Shown in pieces: positions 25,540 through 33,410 of a DNA stretch of 64,000 bases; position 1 is the first letter of the stretch; each line of letters begins with the position of its first letter. The DNA comes from DATBVX01 sp035263105 (lineage in GTDB: Bacteria > Pseudomonadota > Gammaproteobacteria > Steroidobacterales > Steroidobacteraceae). The notes below the pieces were generated by a model, which searched no databases, was not told where the DNA came from, and saw only the letters and a list, made by a program, of their open reading frames with translations. The DNA is taken from the NCBI GenBank assembly GCA_035263105.1, contig DATFRO010000108.1, positions 114,464-178,463 of the forward strand. The letters are read 5' to 3'. The position numbers and the translations under genes are program-made.

Positions 25540-26695
25540 ACGGCTCGAGGATCTGCGTGAGCGCGACCTGTATCGACGCCGCCGCGTGGTACAGGAGTGG
25601 TCGCGCGATGACGCGGGCGTGGTCGCCGTCGTCGATGGCACGCGGCGCATCATCTTTTGCAGTAACGACTACCTCGGGCTGAGTCATCACCCGCGCGTCG
25701 TCGCGGCGTTGCGTGACGCGGCGGCGCGCTATGGCGCCGGCAGCGGCGCCTCGCATCTCGTCACCGGCCACGGCATCGAACATCACGCGCTCGAGGAGGA
25801 GCTCGCCGCCTTCACCGGGCGCGAGCGCGCGCTGCTCTTTTCGACCGGCTACATGGCGAACCTCGGGCTCGCCGCCGCTCTCGTCGGGCGCGGCGACCAG
25901 GTGTTGGAGGATCGGCTCAATCACGCCTCGCTCCTCGATGCCGGACTGCTCTCGGGGGCGCGCTTCTCGCGTTACGCGCACTGCGACGCTGCTGCGGTGA
26001 GCGCGAAGCTCACGGAGGCGCGCGATGGCACGACGCTCGTGATGACGGACGGGGTGTTCAGTATGGACGGCGACATCGCGCCGCTCGATACGCTGGCCGA
26101 CGCCACTCGCTCCGCCGCGGCATGGCTCATGGTCGACGACGCGCACGGCCTCGGCGTGCTCGGCGTTCGCGGCCGCGGCTCGCTCGAGCACTTCGGGCTC
26201 GATGCCGCGCAGGTTCCAATCCTGATGGGCACATTCGGCAAGGCGCTCGGCACCTGTGGTGCCTTCGTCGCCGGCTCCGAAGAGCTGATCGAGTACCTGA
26301 TCCAGCGCTCGCGCACCTACATCTACACGACTGCGCTGCCATCCGCGATCGCCTGCGCAACCCGTGCGGCACTGCGCCTGGTCGATGACGAGGCGTGGCG
26401 CCGCGAGCGCCTGTTCGCGAACATCACGCGCTTTCGCAGCGCGGCTCAACAGGCGGGCGTCGAGCTCACGCCTTCGAGCACGCCGATACAGCCCATCGTG
26501 CTCGGCAGCGCCGGACGCGCCGTCGCCGTGAGCGATGCGCTCTGGGAGCGCGGCTTCTGGGTCACCGCGATTCGTCCACCCACAGTGCCCGAGGGCACGG
26601 CGCGCCTGCGGATCACTCTGTCCGCGGCGCATCGCGACGAACACATCGACCAACTGGTCGATGCGCTGGTGCAAGCTGTGCGCGTGTCCTCGTGA
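25478..26695 (+). CDS. bioF: 8-amino-7-oxononanoate synthase
   Basis: The product is up to 405 aa. PLP-dependent alpha-oxoamine synthase motifs are CSNDYLGLSHHP, GAGSGASHLVTGHG, DGVFSMDGDIAPL, VDDAHGLGVLG and the PLP-lysine segment GTFGKALGT. It condenses pimeloyl-ACP/CoA with alanine. There is no ATG or GTG near the expected N-terminus. I list the TTG at 25478, which overlaps bioB by 62 bp; an unusual start near the segment LNPALRERL (about 25520) is equally possible. Translational coupling with bioB is likely. Confidence 0.92.
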   Translation: MRTTRSCSLDSESSLNPALRERLEDLRERDLYRRRRVVQEWSRDDAGVVAVVDGTRRIIFCSNDYLGLSHHPRVVAALRDAAARYGAGSGASHLVTGHGIEHHALEEELAAFTGRERALLFSTGYMANLGLAAALVGRGDQVLEDRLNHASLLDAGLLSGARFSRYAHCDAAAVSAKLTEARDGTTLVMTDGVFSMDGDIAPLDTLADATRSAAAWLMVDDAHGLGVLGVRGRGSLEHFGLDAAQVPILMGTFGKALGTCGAFVAGSEELIEYLIQRSRTYIYTTALPSAIACATRAALRLVDDEAWRRERLFANITRFRSAAQQAGVELTPSSTPIQPIVLGSAGRAVAVSDALWERGFWVTAIRPPTVPEGTARLRITLSAAHRDEHIDQLVDALVQAVRVSS

Positions 26696-26720
26696 CGGCC
26701 GCGGGCGTGCGGGAGTGTTC

Positions 26721-27602
26721 ATGAGTTCAGCGCGCGAGTCGTCAGCGGAACCCTTTGCCCTCGATCGGCGACAGATGCGCCGGGCGTTCGAACGCGCGAG
26801 CCGCACCTACGACCACGCCGCAGTGCTGCAAACCGAAGTCCGCCAGCGCCTGCTCTCCCGGCTCGAGTACGTGAAGCTCGAACCGGAACTCATCGTCGAT
26901 GCCGGCTGCGGCACGGCGCACGCCGCGCGCGAGCTGAAACGTCGCTTCCCGCGGGCGCGCGTGATCGCGCTCGACATCGCCACCGGAATGCTGCGCGAGG
27001 CGCAGCGTCAGCAGGGCTGGCGCCGGCGCTTCGAGCGCGTCTGCGCGGATGCCGAGCGCATGCCGCTCGCCGACGCCAGCGTCGATCTCATCTTCAGCAA
27101 CCTGATGCTGCAGTGGTGCGATGTTCCCGACACCGCCCTGCGCGAGTTTCAACGCGTGCTGAAACCGCGCGGCCTCGTGACCTTCAGCACTTTCGGACCG
27201 GATACGCTGATGGAGTTGCGTGCCGCGTGGGCGGCTGTCGATCGGCGCCCGCATGTCAGTCGTTTCATCGACATGCACGATCTCGGCGACGCCCTGGTGC
27301 GCGCGCGCCTCGCCGAGCCGGTGCTCGACGTCGAGCGCTTCACGCTCACGTACGACACGGCGCTGGGGCTGATGCGGGACTTGAAGGCGATCGGCGCACA
27401 GAACGCGACCGCGGGTCGCACCGCGGGACTCACGGGGCGCGCGCGATTCGCCGCAGTCACGGCGGCTTATGAGCGCTTCCGTGTTGCGGACCGTCTGCCG
27501 GCCACGTATGAGGTCGTGCTCGGACAGGCCTGGGGCGCGATGCCACGCGAGACTGAGGTTAGAGTGCCGCTCAGCGAAATCGCGCGAGGGAGAGAATCAT
27601 GA
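26721..27602 (+). CDS. bioC: malonyl-ACP O-methyltransferase BioC
   Basis: The product is 293 aa from the ATG at 26721, preceded by a gggag-type ribosome site. The class I SAM methyltransferase motif I is VDAGCGTAHAA, followed by VIALDIATGML and LIFSNLMLQWC, all BioC-like. The opening RRQMRRAFERASRTYD is characteristic. It methylates malonyl-ACP to start pimelate synthesis by the fatty acid pathway. It lies between bioF and bioD; the upstream in-frame extension was rejected because it overlaps bioF. Confidence 0.93.
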   Translation: MSSARESSAEPFALDRRQMRRAFERASRTYDHAAVLQTEVRQRLLSRLEYVKLEPELIVDAGCGTAHAARELKRRFPRARVIALDIATGMLREAQRQQGWRRRFERVCADAERMPLADASVDLIFSNLMLQWCDVPDTALREFQRVLKPRGLVTFSTFGPDTLMELRAAWAAVDRRPHVSRFIDMHDLGDALVRARLAEPVLDVERFTLTYDTALGLMRDLKAIGAQNATAGRTAGLTGRARFAAVTAAYERFRVADRLPATYEVVLGQAWGAMPRETEVRVPLSEIARGRES

Positions 27603-27612
27603 GTTCTTGTTC

Positions 27613-27643
27613 GGCCTCGGGCCTCAGGCCTCGGGCCTCAGGC
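27613..27643. repeat. GC-rich dispersed element (copy 2), between bioC and bioD
   Basis: Two perfect tandem copies of ggcctcgggcctca followed by ggc; 29 of 31 positions match copy 1 at 20237. It fills almost the whole 49-bp gap between bioC and bioD, ends 8 bp before the bioD ATG and leaves no evident ribosome-binding site for bioD. Confidence 0.7.
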
Positions 27644-27651
27644 TGCGGAAC

Positions 27652-28335
27652 ATGAAGCGGCGAACCCTCTTCGTCACCGGCACCGACACTGGGGTTGGCA
27701 AGACGCTGATCTCGGCAGCGCTCTTGCGCGCGTTGCGCAACCGCGGCCTCAGGGTGGCGGGGATGAAGCCGGTCGCTTCGGGTGGTCGCGAAACTCCGGA
27801 GGGTTGGGTCAACGAGGATGCGCTCGCCCTCATCGCCGAAGCGAGCGAGCCCGCGCCCTATCGCATCGTCAATCCCTACTCGTTCAACCCTGCGGTGGCG
27901 CCGCACATCGCGGCGGTCGAGGCCGGCGTGCAGATCGACCTGCGCGAGATCGTGCGCGCGTTCAGAATCCTGTCCGGACTCGCGGATGTCGTGGTCGTCG
28001 AGGGGGCGGGAGGGTGGCTCACTCCACTCAACGATCGCGATTCATTCCCGGACCTCGCCCGCATGATCAACGCCGAGATCCTCCTGGTCGTGGGCATGCG
28101 CCTCGGCTGCCTCAACCACGCCCTGCTCACCGCCCAGGCAATCGAAGCCAGCGGTCAGCGCCTGCTCGGTTGGGTGGCCAACAGCATCGATCGTGACTTT
28201 CAGCGCGCCTCGGACAACCTGCGCAGCCTCGAGGAGCGGCTCAAGGCGCCGCTTCTCGGCAGCGTCCCTTACCAGGCGCCGCCCTCGGCCGCCTTCGCCA
28301 GCGAGTGTCTCGACCTGGATCGCCTGCGTCTCTGA
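27652..28335 (+). CDS. bioD: dethiobiotin synthetase
   Basis: The product is 227 aa from the ATG at 27652. The P-loop GTDTGVGKT lies at residues 10-18. KPVASGG, the ATP-binding VVVEGAGGWLTPL and the NSIDRD region follow. It forms the ureido ring of dethiobiotin from diaminopelargonate and CO2. Upstream in-frame sequence runs through the GC-rich repeat and into bioC, so it is excluded. The operon lacks bioA, which must be encoded elsewhere. Confidence 0.95.
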   Translation: MKRRTLFVTGTDTGVGKTLISAALLRALRNRGLRVAGMKPVASGGRETPEGWVNEDALALIAEASEPAPYRIVNPYSFNPAVAPHIAAVEAGVQIDLREIVRAFRILSGLADVVVVEGAGGWLTPLNDRDSFPDLARMINAEILLVVGMRLGCLNHALLTAQAIEASGQRLLGWVANSIDRDFQRASDNLRSLEERLKAPLLGSVPYQAPPSAAFASECLDLDRLRL

Positions 28336-28352
28336 CAGTTCACGTTAAGTTT

Positions 28353-28381
28353 TTGAGTCACGAAGAAATTTCGCCTACCAT
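28353..28381 (+). promoter_or_regulatory. predicted promoter of the cytochrome oxidase operon
   Basis: TTGAGT (28353-28358) and TACCAT (28376-28381) with a 17-bp spacer, in a locally AT-rich stretch after bioD and 26 bp before the GTG of the DUF2244 gene. It is the only good candidate between bioD and the oxidase genes. Confidence 0.45.
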
Positions 28382-28407
28382 GCGCGCTCTGGCGGGGGCG
28401 ATGGGAC

Positions 28408-28944
28408 GTGACGGACGCACCTTCAAACGTTGAGCAGGACCCGGTCTTCTATTGCATCGAGTTGCGGCCGAACTGTGCGCTCACGGTCGCGAATGCACTC
28501 TTCTTCTTCGGCACCCTGTGCGCCGTGTCTTTCGCAATCGCCGGGCTCTTCGCGATGCAGGGCTTCTGGCCGGTCTTTCCGTTCGCCGGACTCGAAATGC
28601 TGGTGCTGGGCTGGGCCCTGTGGCTGAGCCTCAGGGCGCGCTTCGTGCGCCAGCGAATCAGCGTTGCGGCGCGCGAAGTCACGGTCGAGCTGCGCACGCA
28701 CGCCACCGAGGAGCGCCTCGTGTTTCCTCGGCACTGGGCCAAGGTTACACTTCGCGCCTCGTATACGACGCTGCACCCCAGCCGGCTGCTGATCGAATCC
28801 CACGGTCGCACGTGCGAGATCGGCGGGTTCCTCACTGAGGAAGAGCGGCGCGGGCTTGCAGCACGGCTCAAGCAGGTGATTGGCACGGTCAATGAGTCGC
28901 CGCCCCTCGTGGCCCGCGGGGTGGACGAGGCCATGGCGCGCTGA
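28408..28944 (+). CDS. DUF2244 membrane protein of the cox operon
   Basis: The product is 178 aa from the GTG at 28408; the nearby ATG at 28401 is out of frame. Two adjacent transmembrane helices lie at about residues 28-50 and 55-73 (LFFFGTLCAVSFAIAGLFAM, then FPFAGLEMLVLGWALWL). A soluble C-terminal domain (RQRISVAAREVTVEL, PRHWAKVTL) follows, which matches DUF2244. This family is regularly found immediately upstream of coxB in proteobacteria, as here, but has no established function. An assembly or stability role for cytochrome oxidase is inference from context. Confidence 0.8.
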   Translation: MTDAPSNVEQDPVFYCIELRPNCALTVANALFFFGTLCAVSFAIAGLFAMQGFWPVFPFAGLEMLVLGWALWLSLRARFVRQRISVAAREVTVELRTHATEERLVFPRHWAKVTLRASYTTLHPSRLLIESHGRTCEIGGFLTEEERRGLAARLKQVIGTVNESPPLVARGVDEAMAR

Positions 28945-28979
28945 CGAGAACTCGAATTCAACGTGGAGCTCAAGGTCGC

Positions 28980-29861
28980 ATGATCATGAAGTTCGCATCC
29001 GCCTGGCGGCGCCTCTGCACGCTGCTCGCACTCACGTGGACGGTCCCGGTCTTCGCCGATCACGCCCTGAACATGCCCGAGGGCGTCACGGTGCTCAGCA
29101 CCGAGATCTACAAGCTCCACATGCAGATCTTCTGGTGGTGCGTGGCGATCGCGATCGTGGTGTTCGGCGTCATGATCTATTCGATCGCGACCTTCCGGAA
29201 GTCGAAGGGCGCGGTCGCCGACACCAAGCTCACCCACAGCACCAAGGTCGAGGTGGTGTGGACCATCGTGCCCATCATCATCCTGGTGATCATGGCGGTC
29301 CCGGCGGCGAAGACCCTGATCCAGATCGAGGACACGCGCAACAGCGAGCTCTCGATCAAGGTCACCGCCTACCAGTGGAAGTGGCACTACGACTACCTCG
29401 ACAAGGGTGTGAGCTACTTCTCGCAGCTCGCGCAGCCGAGCAACACGGCGCGCCAGCTCGGCTCGGGTATCGATCCGAACACCGTCGAGCATTACCTGCT
29501 CGACGTCGACCACCCGCTGGTCGTGCCGGAAAACACCAAGGTGCGCCTGCTCCTGACCGCGAACGATGTCATCCACGCCTGGTGGGTGCCCGACCTGGCC
29601 CTGAAGAAAGATGCGATTCCCGGCTTCGTGAATGAGGCGTGGTTCCAGGTGGATCCGGGCAAGACCGGTGTCTATCGCGGGCAGTGCGCCGAGCTCTGCG
29701 GGCGCGACCACGGCTTCATGCCCATCGTGGTGGAAGTGAAGACCAAGGAGGACTTCGCGAGCTGGCTCGAACAAGAAAAGGCGGCCGAGAGCAAAGCGGC
29801 GCAGCCCACGACCGCCGCGGCCGAGCCTGCACAGGCCACCACCGTCGCCCAGACGCCCTGA
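28980..29861 (+). CDS. coxB: cytochrome c oxidase subunit II
   Basis: The product is 293 aa. A signal peptide ending VFA precedes DHALNMPEG. Two transmembrane helices (about 45-70 and 88-112) precede the periplasmic cupredoxin domain. The CuA site is complete: Cys236, Glu238, Cys240, His244 and Met247 in CAELCGRDHGFM, plus the earlier His in NDVIHAWW. It accepts electrons from cytochrome c. The C-terminus is an Ala/Thr/Glu-rich tail without a fused cytochrome c domain. A second ATG at 28986 is an equally good start. Confidence 0.96.
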   Translation: MIMKFASAWRRLCTLLALTWTVPVFADHALNMPEGVTVLSTEIYKLHMQIFWWCVAIAIVVFGVMIYSIATFRKSKGAVADTKLTHSTKVEVVWTIVPIIILVIMAVPAAKTLIQIEDTRNSELSIKVTAYQWKWHYDYLDKGVSYFSQLAQPSNTARQLGSGIDPNTVEHYLLDVDHPLVVPENTKVRLLLTANDVIHAWWVPDLALKKDAIPGFVNEAWFQVDPGKTGVYRGQCAELCGRDHGFMPIVVEVKTKEDFASWLEQEKAAESKAAQPTTAAAEPAQATTVAQTP

Positions 29862-29896
29862 AGTTTCCTCGAACGTAACCGCGACCCGAGATCACC

Positions 29897-31534
29897 ATGG
29901 CAACGTACGCCGACCAGCACAGCCACTCAGCAGACGCCCACGCCCATCACGACGAAAAGCCGAGCGGCATCAAGCGCTGGCTCTTCACCACCAATCACAA
30001 GGACATCGGTACCTTGTACCTCGTGTTCGCGTGCGTGATGTTCTTCATCGGCGGCGCGTTCGCGATGGTGATCCGCGCCGAGCTCTTCAAGCCGGGCCTG
30101 CAGATCGTCGACCCGGCAGTGTTCAACGAGTTCACGACCATGCACGCGCTGATCATGATCTTCGGCGCGATCATGCCCGCCTGGGTCGGGCTCGCGAACT
30201 GGATGATCCCGATGCAGATCGGCGCGCCCGACATGGCGCTGCCGCGCATGAACAACTACAGCTTCTGGATCCTGCCGTTCGCCTTCACGCTGCTGATCGG
30301 GTCGATGTTCGTGCCGGGTGGCGGACCCGCCGGCGGCTGGACGCTCTATCCGCCACTGTCGCTGCAGGCGGGCAACAGCCTGCCGATGACGATCTTCGCG
30401 ATCCACCTGATGGGCGCCTCCTCGATCATGGGCGCGATCAACATCATCGTAACGATCATGAACCTGCGGCTGAAGAACATGTCGCTCCTGCACCTGCCGC
30501 TGTTCGTGTGGACCTGGCTGATCACGGCGTACCTGCTGATCGCGGTGATGCCAGTGCTCGCGGGCGCGGTGACGATGCTGCTCACCGATCATTTCTTCGG
30601 CACGCGCTTCTTCAACGCGGCGGGCGGCGGCGACCCGGTGATGTTCCAGCACATCTTCTGGTTCTTCGGCCATCCCGAGGTCTACATCCTCATTCTTCCG
30701 GCCTTCGGCATCGTGTCCGAGGTGATCCCGGCCTTCTCGCGCAAGCCGCTCTTCGGCTACGACGCGATGGTGTACGCGACCGCGAGCATCGCGTTCCTGT
30801 CCTTCATCGTGTGGGCGCACCACATGTTCACCGTCGGCATGCCGCTCGCGGCGCAGCTCTTCTTCATGCTGTCGACGATGCTGATCGCGGTGCCGACCGG
30901 CGTGAAGGTGTTCAACTGGACCGCGACCATGTGGAAGGGCTCGCTCAGTTTCGAGCCGCCGATGCTGTTCGCGCTGGCGTTCCTGTTCCTGTTCTCGATC
31001 GGCGGTTTCTCGGGGCTGATGCTCGCGATCGTGCCCGCGGACTTCCAGTACCAGGACACCTATTTCGTGGTCGCGCACTTCCACTACGTGCTGGTGCCGG
31101 GCTCGATCTTCGCCATCATGGCCGGCGTCTACTACTGGCTGCCGAAGTGGACCGGCCACATGTACGACATGAAGCTCGCGACGTGGCACTTCTGGCTGTC
31201 GGCGATCTTCGTGAACGTGCTCTTCTTCCCGCAGCATTTCCTCGGCCTCGCCGGCATGCCGCGCCGGATCCCGGACTACGCCACGCAGTTCGCCGACTGG
31301 AACATGGTCTCCTCGCTCGGCGGCTTCGCCTTCGGGCTCTCGCAGCTGCTGTTCCCGTACATCATCATCAAGTGCGTGCGGGGCGGCGCGAAGGCGACCG
31401 ACGATGTGTGGGAGGGCGCGCACGGCCTCGAGTGGCTGCTGCCCTCACCGCCGCCGTATCACAGCTGGGAGACGGCGCCGAGCATTCACTTCGGTGAGGA
31501 AGCGGGCGAATACGATCCGCATGCCAAGCACTGA
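29897..31534 (+). CDS. coxA: cytochrome c oxidase subunit I
   Basis: A 545-aa protein with 12 predicted transmembrane helices and all haem-copper oxidase signatures: TTNHKDIGTLY at the start, TMHALIMIFG, WFFGHPEVYI with the D-channel glutamate, VWAHHMFTVG (CuB histidines), and HFHYVLVPG (haem ligands). The HPEV form classes it as an A1-type (aa3) oxidase. It holds haem a, haem a3 and CuB and pumps protons. It follows coxB by 35 bp. Confidence 0.97.
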   Translation: MATYADQHSHSADAHAHHDEKPSGIKRWLFTTNHKDIGTLYLVFACVMFFIGGAFAMVIRAELFKPGLQIVDPAVFNEFTTMHALIMIFGAIMPAWVGLANWMIPMQIGAPDMALPRMNNYSFWILPFAFTLLIGSMFVPGGGPAGGWTLYPPLSLQAGNSLPMTIFAIHLMGASSIMGAINIIVTIMNLRLKNMSLLHLPLFVWTWLITAYLLIAVMPVLAGAVTMLLTDHFFGTRFFNAAGGGDPVMFQHIFWFFGHPEVYILILPAFGIVSEVIPAFSRKPLFGYDAMVYATASIAFLSFIVWAHHMFTVGMPLAAQLFFMLSTMLIAVPTGVKVFNWTATMWKGSLSFEPPMLFALAFLFLFSIGGFSGLMLAIVPADFQYQDTYFVVAHFHYVLVPGSIFAIMAGVYYWLPKWTGHMYDMKLATWHFWLSAIFVNVLFFPQHFLGLAGMPRRIPDYATQFADWNMVSSLGGFAFGLSQLLFPYIIIKCVRGGAKATDDVWEGAHGLEWLLPSPPPYHSWETAPSIHFGEEAGEYDPHAKH

Positions 31535-31545
31535 AGTGATGGCGC

Positions 31546-31674
31546 GTGAGCGACGATGATGCAGAGCGCCGCCGCAAGATCCGCCGCCTCGCCATCGGCC
31601 TGGCGCTCGTCGCGCTCGCGTTCTACGTCGGCTTCATCATCCTGACCGTGTATCGCAGCCGTGCAGGAACCTGA
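31546..31674 (+). CDS. small single-helix membrane protein between coxA and ctaG
   Basis: A 42-aa frame with GTG start, 11 bp after the coxA stop and overlapping ctaG by 14 bp. It reads SDDDAERRRKIRRLAIG then a single hydrophobic helix (LALVALAFYVGFIILTV) and ends YRSRAGT. Small one-helix proteins of this kind, with a charged N-terminus, are known at this exact place in proteobacterial cox operons as putative oxidase assembly factors. Coding status is supported by position, coupling and the basic/TM layout; function is inference. Confidence 0.75.
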   Translation: MSDDDAERRRKIRRLAIGLALVALAFYVGFIILTVYRSRAGT

Positions 31675-32233
31675 GAGCAACCAACGCAAGGGCGCACACC
31701 GTGGGCTGGTGCTGCGGCTGTGCATCTTCGCGCTCGGCAGTTTCGCGTTCGGCTTCGCGATGGTGCCGCTCTACGATGCCTTCTGCCGCGTGATCGGCGT
31801 TGACGATCGCATTGCGCTGACGACGAAGTCCACGGCCACCGAGGCCCCGCAGACCGATCGGACGGTCACGGTGGAATTCGTTGCGAACCTTCCGACCAAC
31901 GGCAGCTTCGAATTCCGCCCCGCGGTCGCCTCGATGCAGGTGCACCCCGGCAAGCTCTACGAGACCACGTTCTACGCGCGCAATCTCACCGGCCACGAGA
32001 CGGTGGCGCAGGCCGTCCCGAGCCTCGCGCCGGGACGCATGTCCGCCTACTTCCACAAGACCGAGTGCTTCTGCTTCACGCCGCAGCACTTCAACAAGGA
32101 CGAGGGGCGCGACATGACGGTGCGCTTCATCCTCGATCCCGCGCTGCCCATCGACACTGATCGCGTCACGCTGGCCTACGTGTTCTACAGCCAGTCACAG
32201 CTCGCCCAGTCTCAGCTCGAAAAGAACCGCTGA
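31661..32233 (+). CDS. ctaG: cytochrome c oxidase assembly protein CtaG/Cox11
   Basis: The product is 190 aa from the GTG at 31661. One N-terminal membrane helix (FALGSFAFGFAMVPLYDAFC) precedes a periplasmic Ig-like domain with the copper motif ECFCF (Cys136, Cys138) and FTPQHFNKDEGRDM. Cox11/CtaG inserts CuB into subunit I. The MVPLYDAFCRVIG segment is the family hallmark. It overlaps the small membrane protein and lies 17 bp upstream of coxC. Confidence 0.95.
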   Translation: MQEPESNQRKGAHRGLVLRLCIFALGSFAFGFAMVPLYDAFCRVIGVDDRIALTTKSTATEAPQTDRTVTVEFVANLPTNGSFEFRPAVASMQVHPGKLYETTFYARNLTGHETVAQAVPSLAPGRMSAYFHKTECFCFTPQHFNKDEGRDMTVRFILDPALPIDTDRVTLAYVFYSQSQLAQSQLEKNR

Positions 32234-32250
32234 AACCATCGGAACCCACC

Positions 32251-33138
32251 ATGGCACACGCTCACGAAGCCCACGATCCCAACAAGTATTACGTCCCGCA
32301 CGGCAGTCCCTGGCCGTTCTTCGGCTCGATCACGCTGTTCGTGCTGATGGCGGGTGCGATCGCCTTCCTCAACGACTGGGACGGCTCGCTCGGAGCGTGG
32401 TCGCTCCTGCCCGGCTTCGTGATGCTGGCACTCCTCTTCTTCTTCTGGTTCGGCACGGTCATCGACGAGAGCGAGCGCGGCATCTTCAACCTGCAGGTGG
32501 ATCGCAGCTTCCGCATGGGGATGATGTGGTTCATCTTCTCGGAAGTGATGTTCTTCGCCGCGTTCTTCGGGGCGCTGTTCTACGCGCGGCAGTTCTCGGT
32601 GCCCTGGCTCGGCGGCGAGGGCGTGAAGATTTTCTCCAACCTCCTGCTGTGGAAGGACTACGCGGTCGAGTGGCCGACCAACGGTCCGGCGCACATCGGC
32701 GGTGCCTACGAGATCATCCCCGCGTGGGACATCCCGGCGATCAACACCGCGATCCTGCTGACCAGCGGCGTGACGGTGACCATCGCGCACCACATGTTGC
32801 GCGCCGGCAAGCGCGGCGGACTCGCGCTCTTCCTCGCGCTCACTTTCATCCTCGGCTTCACGTTCGTCGGGCTCCAGGCCCACGAATACGGACACGCCTA
32901 CTCGGAGCTCAACCTCAAGCTCTCGACCGGCGTCTACGGCTCGACGTTCTTCATGCTGACGGGCTTTCACGGCCTGCACGTGACGGTCGGCGCGATCATG
33001 CTGCTCGTCATCTGGCTGCGCTGCCTGCGCGGACACTTCACACCGCAGCGTCACTTCGCCTTCGAGGCGGTGAGCTGGTACTGGCACTTCGTCGACGTGG
33101 TGTGGCTGGGATTGTTCGTCTTCGTCTACTGGCTGTAG
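32251..33138 (+). CDS. coxC: cytochrome c oxidase subunit III
   Basis: A 295-aa protein with seven predicted transmembrane helices. Conserved features include RMGMMWFIFSEVMFFAAFFGALFYAR-type sequence around residue 90, HGLHVTVGAIMLL, and the C-terminal SWYWHFVDVVWLGLF. It stabilises subunit I and the D proton pathway. It is the last of the core structural genes; the next plus-strand gene is SURF1, 272 bp on, with the DUF2909 gene on the opposite strand in between. Confidence 0.96.
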   Translation: MAHAHEAHDPNKYYVPHGSPWPFFGSITLFVLMAGAIAFLNDWDGSLGAWSLLPGFVMLALLFFFWFGTVIDESERGIFNLQVDRSFRMGMMWFIFSEVMFFAAFFGALFYARQFSVPWLGGEGVKIFSNLLLWKDYAVEWPTNGPAHIGGAYEIIPAWDIPAINTAILLTSGVTVTIAHHMLRAGKRGGLALFLALTFILGFTFVGLQAHEYGHAYSELNLKLSTGVYGSTFFMLTGFHGLHVTVGAIMLLVIWLRCLRGHFTPQRHFAFEAVSWYWHFVDVVWLGLFVFVYWL

Positions 33139-33148
33139 CCGCCGGCGC

Positions 33149-33361
33149 TCACTGCCCGACCTGGTGCGGCGTCAGCAGGCCGCGCGAATACGCGAACATC
33201 AGCAATATAAAGAGCAGCACCGAGAGACTGATGCGCCACGTGAGTGCGCGCAGCATCTTCGTCGAGTCACCCGTACCACGCGACAGTTGAAACAGCGCCG
33301 ATCCCAGGCTCACGACGATGGCGATCAGCATCAGGATGACGAGCAGTTTGATGAGCGGCAC
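33149..33361 (-). CDS. twin-transmembrane protein, DUF2909 family
   Basis: A 70-aa protein of two hydrophobic helices (LIKLLVILMLIAIVVSLGSAL and WRISLSVLLFILLMFAYSRG) joined by a polar loop (SRGTGDSTKMLRAL). This matches the small DUF2909 family, which is regularly found between coxC and SURF1 on the opposite strand in gammaproteobacteria. Function unknown; involvement in oxidase biogenesis is guilt by association. Convergent with coxC, 10 bp apart. Confidence 0.85.
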   Translation of the reverse strand: MPLIKLLVILMLIAIVVSLGSALFQLSRGTGDSTKMLRALTWRISLSVLLFILLMFAYSRGLLTPHQVGQ

Positions 33362-33410
33362 GGGCTTACCTCGTGAAGCTGCGCTGCGCGGCAGTATAGG
33401 TCGTTAGGCA

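Noticed and set aside
27469..27651. N-terminal extension of bioD through the GC-rich repeat into bioC
   Set aside because: It overlaps conserved bioC sequence and lacks BioD similarity; the P-loop starts normally from the ATG at 27652.
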